Position numbers and translations under genes: made by a program. Below are positions 14,733 through 31,705 of a DNA stretch of 64,000 nucleotides, in pieces. The notes under the pieces were generated by a model. That model was given only the letters and a program-made list of their open reading frames with translations. It was not told the origin of the DNA and ran no database searches. The DNA is from Glandiceps talaboti (Eukaryota > Hemichordata > Enteropneusta > Spengelidae): contig NC_135554.1 in assembly GCF_964340395.1 (NCBI RefSeq), forward strand, positions 15,709,592-15,773,591, written 5' to 3'. Each line of letters opens with the position of its first letter. The stretch's first letter is position 1.

Positions 14733-16239
14733 ATACTACTACTACCATCACCACCACCACCGCTACCACTGTTAAGAATGCAGGAGTCAGACACAGCAAA
14801 TGCAAAAATATGTTAACTTTTCATATTAATTATTTCTGCATGACCAGTGTCAACCACACAGAAGACGACGTAGTCCAACATCTTACCCTCCTACCAAAGG
14901 AATTATTTCGTAATTCGTCAGGAGACAGAGTTTTCCAAGATGTAAAGAAACACGTGAGTAAAATAGATTTGTGTTCCCCTTACATGTTTCTTTTAGTCGA
15001 CTGCTAACACTTCATGTCATTAGTAAGATTGTGTTGATAACTTGAGGTATCTAAGCAACCATTTTCGATTTCGTTGACTCATTGATATTTTTCTCCGATT
15101 TCCCAGGTGACTCCACTTAATACTACTGAGGACCAAAGACTGAATGAATGTTCAAAGACATTGGTAGATAAACACAAGTCATCGTACACGACCAACGAAA
15201 GAATCATACGGCAGGTAAGCAGTCTTAGTTATTTCACTTTGTTTCACAGGTGAGGCTGATTTATTATTTAGCTTTACACTGGGGTTGACACAAAGTTTGG
15301 AGTACCTATATCAATAATCCTTGTCCAACGAGGAGGTCGGGGAACTCCTAACTTTGTTCGTTTCCCAGAATGTCTCGCCAAAGTCCACAGAAGGCCTCTC
15401 CTAAGCCAGCTTTGCCAATTTTTAACACTAAGTTTCAGACAGGTTGCGCGATGCAGGACTGGTAAAAACGATTATTTCTGGGGAAAAGATATGCAGCTAA
15501 GATAAAATTAGCCTCGCCTTTGTTCTTCTTTAATGCCATTCTCCAGAATCCAGTTGTCTACTGAATGAAGGTCACTGCATTCAGTTTATACATATCGTGT
15601 GAACATGTCACTTGCCGCACTAGGCAAAGAGTTGAGTCTTCAATAGAGCACTTGGCGGAGAGCATACTAGTACCTCTCAGACCACTGCTAACTCCGATGG
15701 CGCCCTCAGAGGTTAGCGCTCGATGAATGTTGCTAGCTAGTAACGCCATGGTTTCACTAAAGTCCAGACTCTGAATCGGATTTCCATACAAATCTAATAA
15801 AATTATTCATTTTCCCACAAAATCTTTCCAAACAGTTTCATAGAAATCTACCCCTAATCTTTTCAGATATTCTGGTAACAAACAATAAGACAACTAACAA
15901 ACAAACAAACAAACAAACAAACAAAAGAAACAGGCGAAAATCATAAATCCCGAAAAACAATTGCAATCAGTAAACCATAGCAACGCAAATAATAAACAAA
16001 CTATTTTACTGTAAATGGCGAGAATTTACAAGAAATTTAATTTAAATTTATTGATTACTAAACTATGGAAAATTTCCCATTTTCTCTTTTAGCGACACAC
16101 TCTTCGGGCAGTTCCGGTGACAGAGATTCATTGGACGTGGAAAAGCAAGGCTAGTCGGTACTGGGTATACGGCTATGAACAGCGAATACATTGTCCAAAG
16201 TACCCTCAGACAACGTGTTATGGATGTAATATCCTCTGA
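7275..16239 (+). CDS. SSUH2: SSUH2 homologue, complete, ten coding exons
   Basis: Coding exons: 7275-7398, 11291-11366, 11739-11868, 12446-12506, 13033-13220, 13605-13699, 13980-14072, 14848-14953, 15107-15214 and 16093-16239. All introns are GT/AG, the phases join without a stop, and the sum is 1128 nt (375 aa), close to the length I recall for human SSUH2. The N-terminus is proline-rich (EPPPGYD). It is followed by the family hallmarks [18 protein letters not shown] and a cysteine-rich DnaJ-type zinc-finger-like centre ([34 protein letters not shown]). The C-terminal domain ends VTEIHWTW...YWVYGYE...[15 protein letters not shown], where the family ends in Cys-Gly-Cys plus hydrophobic residues. 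The biochemical role is unknown; human SSUH2 has been linked to tooth development. Intron 1 (3.9 kb) hosts a complete P450 gene and intron 7 a 600-bp triplet repeat. An ATTAAA at 16273 could serve as poly(A) signal. Confidence 0.9.
7417..7571. repeat. Microsatellite (ATGT)n-(AT)n in SSUH2 intron 1
   Basis: About 70 bases of ATGT followed by about 80 bases of AT, beginning within 20 bases of the exon-1 donor (GTAAGT at 7399). Confidence 0.95.
7717..7767. promoter_or_regulatory. Candidate P450 promoter elements (XRE-like, E-box, TATA-like)
   Basis: Upstream of the P450 start codon there is a TTGCGTG on the minus strand (7717-7723), which fits the TNGCGTG core of the aryl-hydrocarbon-receptor element. 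A TCACGTGA palindrome follows at 7741-7748, then a CATAAATAAAGG stretch at about 7755-7766. Each motif is short and could be chance; the grouping 110-160 bases before a CYP1-like gene is the reason for listing it. Confidence 0.3.
7879..9450 (+). CDS. Cytochrome P450, CYP2 clan, CYP1-like, intronless
   Basis: Single 523-residue frame, full length for a microsomal P450. Residues 1-40 form a hydrophobic ER anchor followed by RRR. A proline hinge ([13 protein letters not shown]) follows, then [10 protein letters not shown], which resembles the CYP1 helix-B region. The I-helix is AGFDTV with the Asp-Thr pair, the K-helix ExxR is EVLR, and the PERF segment is FIPERF. The haem loop is [11 protein letters not shown], fitting FxxGxRxCxG with the axial Cys. 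It should be an NADPH-P450-reductase-dependent monooxygenase in the ER; the substrate is unknown. AGFDTV and the length suggest CYP1/CYP17-type members of clan 2, by inspection only. It lies in the same orientation inside the first coding intron of the SSUH2 homologue and has no introns, which suggests retroposition or an ancestral intronless family. AATAAA lies 110 bases after the stop. Confidence 0.93.
   Translation: MIHTIMLLVISNSVVTVFGFTTVFITLFIVLLTIIRRRTQSIDRQPSPPGPWGWPYIGSLFSIKPPAYLYLHELARTYGSVYQIKLGPQTVVVLDGYRALHEALVKQVLTFSGRPDFPDLNVKHDRKLDLVFSNYSQEGRFLRKLVYTALQRCLVENIRGIEEVITRQALAIVDCMSNGGVYDPFEIIHVGVANILCNVCFSKSFSYDDMYFRGLVLGELTVQRLTGIGSIKAILPTSWSSHPSQSKRRDQIHNILTFIEENVTEHLRNPQPQAKMDMVDLMRQAMPSDEQTRRDKSHIQLSDALHHTSEISHMIVSLIRAGFDTVGKTLHVFICYMLVYPEVQKRLGDELHRVVGHDRPPTLDDRSRLPLVDSCLHEVLRHASMVPLGLYHSTIKDTTLFGYHIPNGTPIITNLWSSDHDGAEWIEPDKFIPERFLTNDGSQLNRRLTNKVAVFSMGARRCLGEKLAQMELFLFVAVWLHKCRFECMQGDEPKLKFSFDGLTLNAERYSVLTSERVASTSKK
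9560..9565 (+). promoter_or_regulatory. Poly(A) signal AATAAA for the nested P450
   Basis: Canonical hexamer 110 bases after the P450 stop codon. If used, it ends the P450 transcript inside the SSUH2 intron. Confidence 0.5.
9566..11290. other. Remainder of SSUH2 intron 1; no gene seen
   Basis: Holds two imperfect copies of a roughly 130-bp segment containing TTGTT(G/A)CTAGGCA(C/T)ATATG (9750-9970) and an imperfect duplication around 10200-10320. A 7-bp tandem repeat (AACACAT) spans 11204-11241. Nothing coding is recognised before the 11291 exon. Confidence 0.6.
11204..11241. repeat. Tandem 7-mer (AACACAT)n
   Basis: Five near-perfect copies of the heptamer, 50 bases before the acceptor of SSUH2 coding exon 2. 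Confidence 0.85.
12544..12678. repeat. Tandem pentamers (TTGAC)n and (TTGTG)n in SSUH2 intron 4
   Basis: About seven copies of CTTGA, then, after a short spacer, about 15 copies of TTGTG, shortly after the donor at 12507. The cysteine-rich frame across them is an artefact. Confidence 0.9.
14156..14767. repeat. 600-bp (CAC)n/(ACT)n triplet array in SSUH2 intron 7
   Basis: Alternating blocks of CAC/ACC and ACT triplets on the plus strand, with almost no G on that strand. A higher-order duplication is visible: the junction containing CCACTCCTATTACTACTCAT occurs at 14451 and again at 14643, 192 bases apart. Long polyThr and polySer/Gly frames run through it on the two strands and are not genes. 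Confidence 0.95.
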
Positions 16240-16562
16240 TCACAGAGTATACCGTCTATAATGACAGCGTCCATTAAACTTCACCAAATAATCCGAACGA
16301 CCACAATATAACAGACAATGAACTTGTATATAGTTATACTCAAATTGTCAATAATGTAAGCAAAATCAATTCAACACACGTTGTTTGATTTGAAAAAGAC
16401 CTACAAACTGCAATAATATTTTGCATATTTTACTATAGCTGTCTGCATTCCTCATTTTGGTATCGAAATCCTAGTATTCGGGTCAATGACTACAAGCTTT
16501 TCTTACAAGTCACTAAATCAGCTAAAACCTTTAAGACAACTGGTGATACATCCCTCAAAATA

Positions 16563-16826
16563 CAATGAATATTCATGAGAGACGTTTTACATTGAAGGGA
16601 ACAAGCACTCGGGAGTCATGAATATTCATTGCGCAACCACTGGTGTATTTGTTCTGCTGACTCCCATCGTGTGATGGCGCACTGTAAGATATCCTATAAA
16701 CTTTAAGGCATAATATAAACTTGCTGAAATCATAAGTAATTGTAGGAGATGTAACATCATGAAATGACTTTCCACAACCAATAGTTTATGAAAATGTCTA
16801 TTTCCTGGAGTGGTGTCCCCCTTTAA
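16563..16826 (+). mobile_element. Dispersed MITE-like repeat, family 1, copy 1
   Basis: A segment starting at CAATGAATATTCATG and ending GGTGTCCCCCTTTAA is repeated at 36653-36936 with the same order of landmarks (GGAGTCAT.AATATT, GCTGACTCCCAT, CGAAATGACTTTCCA-like, TTTCCTGGAGTGGTGT). The TTAA at the right end matches the target site of piggyBac-type MITEs; the left end is not sharply defined. Non-coding. Confidence 0.6.
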
Positions 16827-17342
16827 CTTATTATACAGAAGTCGATGACGTCATCGTGTAGATATATGATTGGTACATATGTTCCCAGGCTAGTTCGTTG
16901 TAATATGTGATAATGGTGATGACTTTTCAGGTACAGCTTCAAAATGTTTTAATGAGGAAATACTATTTGTGGTAAGCTTGTACACTTATACAGAGCTAAG
17001 ATACTATACAATTCGCATATGGTATAACAAAGAGGGAAACGTGAGTGAATACTCTTCCTAAATTCCAATAAATGCTGTAGATTTTAATCCAAAATTATAA
17101 CACTTTTTCCTCTGTCATTGTCTCAGGACTTCTTCAGAAAGACTCCATTCAGATAGATTGATATCATCAGTTGTTAATTTTCATCATTGAATATAATGAT
17201 ACTTATCTTTGACCATATTGAGTATATGTCAGAAATTGCTAAGCCTTTTAAACTTTAAAGTAGCACTAATATAATATACACTACTAAATTTACGACCAAA
17301 AATGTGGAAACTCAGCGTTTAGCTCTTTCACACGTTCTAGCT

Positions 17343-17654
17343 CTGTCCCCTTATTTTACTGCTTATGATGTCATTTTAGAATTGTCCCCTTATCTTACTG
17401 CTTATGATATCATTTTAGAATTGTCCCCTTATCTTACTGCTTATGATGTCATTTTAGAATTGTCCCCTTATCTTACTGCTTATGATATCATTTTAGAATT
17501 GTCCCCTTATCTTACTGCTTATGATATCATTTTAGAATTGTCCCCTTATCTTACTGCTGATGATGTCATTTTAGAATTGTCCCCTTATCTTACTGCTTAT
17601 GATGTCATTTTAGAATTGTCCCCTTATCTTACTGCTTATGATGTCATTTTAGAA
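17343..17654. repeat. 39-bp minisatellite, 8 copies
   Basis: Eight head-to-tail copies of a 39-bp unit (starting TTGTCCCCTTATCTTACTGC) differ at one or two positions. Because 39 is divisible by three and the unit has no stop in one frame, a repetitive 13-residue-unit frame stays open (17304-17657). It has no flanking coding signal. Confidence 0.95.
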
Positions 17655-18439
17655 TGATAGAATAATGTCACTCGATTTCTGCCCCTGTGATGTATCTTTA
17701 GAGTAAACAAAATTACATCATTCGATCCTCTGTCTGTGACATATTTTTTGAGAATACACAAAAAAAATATTACGCTGTTATATTTCGTTGTTTTGGTCGA
17801 CAAAAATGTATGTAAACATTGGTTTACTTAGCGTGTAGTACCATTATCTAAAATTGGCCAGTTACTTATAAAAAGACACTGTATATGTTAATTTGTGGTC
17901 AATATTATCTGTAGGTCGTGTAGTGGCTAGTTTAAATCTTGAGCGAAAGCTTGGTTTTGAATTTGTCGCCATGTTTACTACTAGTTTGAAACTGTACTAT
18001 CGTTTTTTGATCAGACAACCTCTTCTCTGAAAAGTGTTAAGATGTCAGACATTGTACATGTTAATCAGTGGTCGGTTTTATCCACAAGTAAAGCAGTAAC
18101 AGATTTATAACAAACTCACCGTTGGGGGCGTTAGTTTTGGAGTAATTTGATTTGATTCATCATAACAAAATATGTTTACCACAACTGATTCAATAATGTT
18201 CAGGGCATACGATATTACGAGTAAGTTATTGTATCTAACAAGACTTTTTCAAAGCTGTGGGTAAAGATTGTTTTGCTGTTGTATATATATATATGTAAAT
18301 GAATGCCGGTTGCTGGTTGACATACAAGTACCAAGGCTTTGTTTATATACGCCGCACTAGCTTTTGGTGGAATTGTACATCATCAGAATTTAACAGAAAT
18401 ATATTTCGGAATTGAGCCAGTCTGTTTTATGAATAAATT

Positions 18440-18578
<139 letters not shown>

Positions 18579-19212
18579 TACACCATATGATATTAATATT
18601 CAGTTTGTAAAAGTAGTGAACGTGTGACGTAAACTCTGTGATACGGCAAAAGTGGCCATCATCGCAGGCAGCGGTGTATATCACCGATGCGTTGGAGCAT
18701 ATCGCAAATGCTGTAATGTCACAAAGGCATTCACCGTCAATGGGAGACGCATGAGACGGGTCAGTCTAAGCGTGTGTGTGTCTACATATTCAATCAATGA
18801 AATTAATCGGTTTGACCCTCATTCTCATTTCTTTTCTCTGATTGGCTGTTCTGAACATATATGCCTAAAAGGTGTGAACAACCGAATATGTTGATAATAT
18901 ACAACAATAGGACCAAACTATTCAAACAAAAACTCAAATATCAACCTCTGCGACTGATTTAAAAAAGATGTGGGTTGTCTCATTTTTGGAGCGTGTTTTC
19001 TCACTCGATGCGTATGTTAGACATTGCATTCCTACCTCGGTGTCGTCCATGGACAACACCCCGGTAGTCATGCGATATCTCACACATAACTATCCCAAAC
19101 AATCCCCCATGGTGAATAGTTTGATAACATCTGGAAAAGAAGGACGATAATAAAGGAAGGGATTGAGAGTGCATATTCTAAATTTTAGGAATATTCCATA
19201 GTAAAGCTTATA

Positions 19213-19380
19213 TTGATAGAACTGAACGATAGATTACCATAGTGAATTTGAACGATAGATTAGCATAGTGAATTTGAACGATAGATTAGCATAGTGAATT
19301 TGAACGATAGATTAGCATAGTGAATTTGAACGATAGAGTTGCATAGTGAATTTGAACGATAGAGTTGCATAGTGAATTTG
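19213..19380. repeat. 26-bp minisatellite, about 6 copies
   Basis: Unit GAACGATAGATTAGCATAGT plus GAATTT in tandem. The later copies carry GAGTTG in place of GATTAG, showing stepwise divergence. Confidence 0.9.
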
Positions 19381-20367
19381 CAATACATTTTTTTTTGAAA
19401 GCAAACAAATAACACATCGGTTACGTTAGTTTATGTTTATGTTCATGTTTATGCTATGATCACATCCACATGTTATGACGTGGTTTGCATCATACATTTT
19501 TACTAGTATCACTTTCATCTTGTATTTAAGGTTGCTTTCACGTGAACTTAAGACTTAATTGGAAATTTGGATTGAAGACAGCGCAGTGAAAATATGTTGT
19601 ATATGCTATTATTTTCCATGCAAAGATCAATTTCATGAACCTGCCATGTTATTCATACGTGTCTGTTTGACAGGATCACAAGACATGGGTTTTGTATAGT
19701 TTATGCATTTGGCCTCTTAATGTATACCAATGCTTTCCCAGAAGATAATGGACTAATTAACCTTTATTGCCTATGAGGGCGCTAGTAGACGTCTAATGCT
19801 ACGAGGGATATTACGTAGCAGCTAGTTCTTAATTCCTTATTGTGGTTTACATTAACGTTAAAATTGAATTTGACAGCACTGGTGACCGTCACTGAAGAAA
19901 AGGAGCCCAGTCCCCGGGAAATGTTTGGGTTAAAATTGCATGGTTCGTGACGATATTATTCATATAGCCAGAATTTACATGAAAATAGTCATTACTACAT
20001 TCTGGAAATATGGTCATAATTTTTATAATCACAATACTTATTTAGAAACATTTACGCCAGAATGACTTTTTAAAAAAATGTTAATATAAAAGCAAATTGC
20101 TTCCAGTCAACCTTTTTAAAAAAACAAGTCAGCACACTTTATATAATGAAGAAGCATTTTATCCATTGATGTTTCAAATATCACAATGTTTACCACAAAA
20201 TGTCTCAGGATATGTTAAAAAACAAACTTAATAAAAGGTGTCGGTACCATACATATGTTTTCTACACTTTTTAGCTATTGAATGTTTGGAAAAGAAATGG
20301 ATAGTTGATCCGAAATTGTTGGAATGCCCTTGCCTCTTGTATTTCATAATTTGAATCCCACCCATCA

Positions 20368-20377
20368 TCACGTGATC
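20368..20377 (+). promoter_or_regulatory. Conserved E-box TCACGTGATC upstream of receptor A
   Basis: The same ten bases occur 118, 124 and 124 bases upstream of the start codons of the three receptor paralogues. The CACGTG core is a basic helix-loop-helix site. In A the surrounding DNA is otherwise clearly diverged from B and C, so retention suggests function. Confidence 0.5.
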
Positions 20378-20485
20378 GTATTAAATGCATCTAGGCCAGA
20401 ATATTTGCAATCTGATATTTCGACACACTCTTGTCGGCTTCCAGCACCGTCTATTCATCATTGTTTCAAGTTTGTGTGAGTAATC

Positions 20486-28201
<7,716 letters not shown>

Positions 28202-29324
28202 AACTCGATTTCAACAAGCACACCTGTGTAGCGAGTCTCGATTACCCAGACTCTTGCCGCTGGGGGTTCTGCCTACGAGACCTCCCCAAGGCCAAGCGAG
28301 AATCGGTGTAACTTCACTGAGATTAACATGTAGCTTGAATTGAATCGGGTAGAGTTATTGTGATTCGGTCAGAATAACATACAAAGAACAAACATGTACT
28401 TTTTCTTCTGAATTAATTCCCAGTTCCCATTACGTGTTATAAATGTTTTATATGTGATGGTATAGTGACAATAATTATTTTCATTATTGAACATTTAATT
28501 GTAGAGGTAATGGCAAAGTGAGAAATAACGATCAGTTTATATTTCTGAGTAATTTAGAGACATGTTGTTTGTGTGATTACCGAATGTTTTAAAATAGAAA
28601 TAAGTATAGTTATTTTGGGAGATAGGTGTAATTTATAAACGTTTTGAAGGACAACAGTTTTCAAATTGAAATACAACTAAAATGTAGCTCTACGACCTTG
28701 CCTAACAAAGTTGTAGGAATGTAAGGTGTCGCTTCTACTGTGTAAAATGGTCTCCGTGAAATAAGGCTCATTTTTGATTGAAATACATTGAGTACTTTTA
28801 ATGGTCTTTATTAACGAGTTACGACTATTGATAATACAAGGTGCACATGAAATGGAATAACAATGATGAAGATGAATTATGGAGCTACAAAGATGGATGA
28901 ATAACCGGTAAACTCATTTGGCTATTTATTGAATGGAATCAAAGTAGACCTGTATATCCATCTAGATGAAAGCGAAAGCTGAATAGAACCAAGCTCAGAA
29001 TTCGCGGTGTCGCGTACATAAAGTGCATGCATTTCGAAAGACGTGTCGAGTATAGAAGCGCCCCACATCAGAACATGACTGTTTACAGATCCTGGCAAAA
29101 GTCAAGGTGATGCTGATGTCAAAATGATATATATGTACTACTGCGGGAATCAGACTATGAAACTTACTGGACTGTAACAAATCACGCGACCCCCACGTGA
29201 AGCAAATAATTTAACGGAACTGTAACCTATCTTTGGTTATGTAAGTTTGAAATTGTATTTTGGGCCTATGGCCTTTGACTACAATAAAGTGACTATGGTG
29301 AATCAGACTACAGACTAAAACTAA

Positions 29325-29518
29325 CATACATACATACATACATACATACATACATACATACATACATACATACATACATACATACATACATACATACATA
29401 CATACATACATACATACATACATACATACATACATACATACATACATACATACATACATACATACATACATACATACATACATACATACATACATACATA
29501 CATACATACATACATACA
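29325..29518. repeat. Microsatellite (CATA)n
   Basis: About 190 bases of perfect CATA tetranucleotide, flanked on both sides by ACTAAAACTA-like sequence. Confidence 0.97.
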
Positions 29519-30063
29519 AACTAAAACTATTGTTGCAACATGTTGATATGAGCAATCTATGGACGTCGATGTAATTACACTCGCAGTAGAGTGGCATCTC
29601 TGAATCTCTGATAGCAAGTTTTCCGCAAGTGACAGCATATTCAATCACATTCAGTGTTCTCACCATCTTGATGACAGAGTGACTAATATAACCAAGGTAA
29701 CGCTATCACCCACTTGTGTAATGTACCACAGGCACAAACAACAATTAATAGTTTTCTGTTTTTGTGCCTATCTTACTTTGCCGGTAGCTTGATTGCCACA
29801 GTAGTGTTATTGGAAGTCACTGCATGCCACAAACATGTTTAAAATCGTGGCAATATTACTAGTATTCCGAATCGTAATAGTCAAATAATTACAATACATT
29901 TTGAATAAGATATATACATTAAAGACAAACAGTTATGCATGAAAACATAGAAATATAATATATTATCTTAGTTTTCAATTAAATAAATTATCTTGTATAT
30001 TAATAATTGATAATATTTCCATTATACTAACGATTCAGCAATAGTATGTGGACATCTTGAGAC

Positions 30064-30315
30064 AATAGGGAACTTGCAATCCAGACTGAGCATGCTCTGA
30101 CGCAAAGGACTATGGGAATATCTGAGGTTATCGTATTACCTAATCTGGAGCTACCAATAAAATAAACCTCCCACAATGGTCAGGGTGACTATGAATTGAT
30201 CATTTATGGTTACAAACAATATAACAATATTGTTTATAATACTAATTGATTAGCATTTATAATCATATTTCCCATGATGCAACATTCAACATGGCGGGTT
30301 TGCAAGTTCCCTATT
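30064..30315. mobile_element. MITE with AATAGGGAACTTGCAA terminal inverted repeats
   Basis: Sequence AATAGGGAACTTGCAA at 30064 reappears inverted as TTGCAAGTTCCCTATT ending at 30315. The interior is about 220 bases, AT-rich and non-coding. Confidence 0.75.
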
Positions 30316-31221
30316 GGATTACTTTTGTTATGTACAGTCTAAGCACGCAGTTTTTGATGAGATGAGATGAGATGTAATACCAAGTTTAGTGTGACTGGCT
30401 ACAGGTTTTGATGTTTAGATAAAGACAATGAAGATAGAGGTTAACCTCACATGAAAGAAACTTGTATACAGTCTCGCCGAACTTGATATCTCGAAAGTGT
30501 ATGCTCATCCTGTACATCCTGTGGCGTTGAATCTTTAGGCCAGTCTCAATGAACGTGACATCTCGTCTAATTCAAAGTACATGCTCATCCTATAATGGTT
30601 GTGATTGCAGTATTTTGGTCAAGTTAGCTAAGATGACATTTGCTTGTTGTGTTGTATAGCCGATTAGAGAATAAAATAAAGATGATATTGAATCCATGTT
30701 GGAGTATAGTCTCTGTTGTCATTTCATTCAAAGAATTGTTTTTCGTTAGTTTGGTTGGTTTCACAGGGAGAATGATGCTACTGGACCGCGTATGATGTTA
30801 CAATTAGATATGCCGTATATTGGGAATTGGGTTTATGCTTGGCATGGTACTCCACTGTGTATAGAATATGAGGTGTGTGTGTGGAGGAGGGGGGGGGGGT
30901 CTATTCAGTACAATTTACAGAGAAAATAAAGTATAAATTTAATAAATAATATTCTTTCTTTTTAGGCTCAAAACCAGCATTTATCAATGAATTACGTAGT
31001 TAGATCAGTGATTACGAATGACGACGAAATACAAAAATTCAAGGTGATTTTGTCTTACGAAAATACCCCTTACAGACACTTTCTTTATGTTAAACAAAGA
31101 AATAAAACTTGGACTTTTTTAATACGAAGTTGTAGTCAACTTAAATGGTGTCAGAACTTGTGATAAAACAACTATGTTATGGTTGATATTTAAAGAGCCA
31201 CAAGCTGAATGTGTAAGTTCG

Positions 31222-31330
31222 GTTTTTGTTTGTTTGTTTGTTTGTTTGTTTGTTTGTTTGTTTGTTTGTTTTTGTTTTTGTTTGTTTGTTTGTTTGTTTG
31301 TCTGTTTGTTTGTGTGTTTGTTTGTTTGGG
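31222..31330. repeat. Microsatellite (GTTT)n
   Basis: About 105 bases of GTTT with a few interruptions, 380 bases before the receptor B start. Confidence 0.93.
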
Positions 31331-31553
31331 GGAGGTGTGCTAATTTTTGTTGTAGATTGAAAGATACCTGTTCTATTCTAATTGGTTATTTAAGCACACG
31401 TAACCATCAATTGTTAGTGGTAAAACTGAACCTGTTGTTTAGGAATAACAAATATTGAAACAAATTGGTGCCTGGATCATGACATACGACAGGGATAGCA
31501 GTAACGAGACACCGCACGAGATCTAGAGTGACAGTGGCTGTAAAATATCTTGT

Positions 31554-31705
31554 ATCTCATTATTCGAATTCCATTTACAAGTCACGTGATCACCATATCA
31601 CGATACATCTATACGCTGCGGATTGTAAACTGATATATCTACATTATTTGTACAGCATCCAACACCGACTATTTCTGCTGTTTTGGAAAGATCCTATGCG
31701 TAATC
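31554..31705 (+). promoter_or_regulatory. Receptor B proximal promoter, near-identical to that of C
   Basis: From TCTCATTATT to the start codon this segment matches 40831-40981 with only scattered differences. It includes TCACGTGATC (31582-31591) followed by CACCATATCACG. No clear TATA box is seen. Confidence 0.5.

Larger units (their letters stand above)
28202..31553. other. Receptor A 3' flank and intergenic region before receptor B
   Basis: No gene recognised. It holds the 3' untranslated part of receptor A (no AATAAA within about 1.9 kb of the stop), a (CATA)n tract, a MITE at 30064-30315, a G run at 30889-30898 and a (GTTT)n tract. The remainder is AT-rich. Confidence 0.55.

Noticed and set aside
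14087-15007. PolyThr frame on + and polySer/Gly frame on - through the triplet array
   Set aside because: The array is an intron of the SSUH2 gene. Its 3' part only looks coding because the real exon 14848-14953 is read through.
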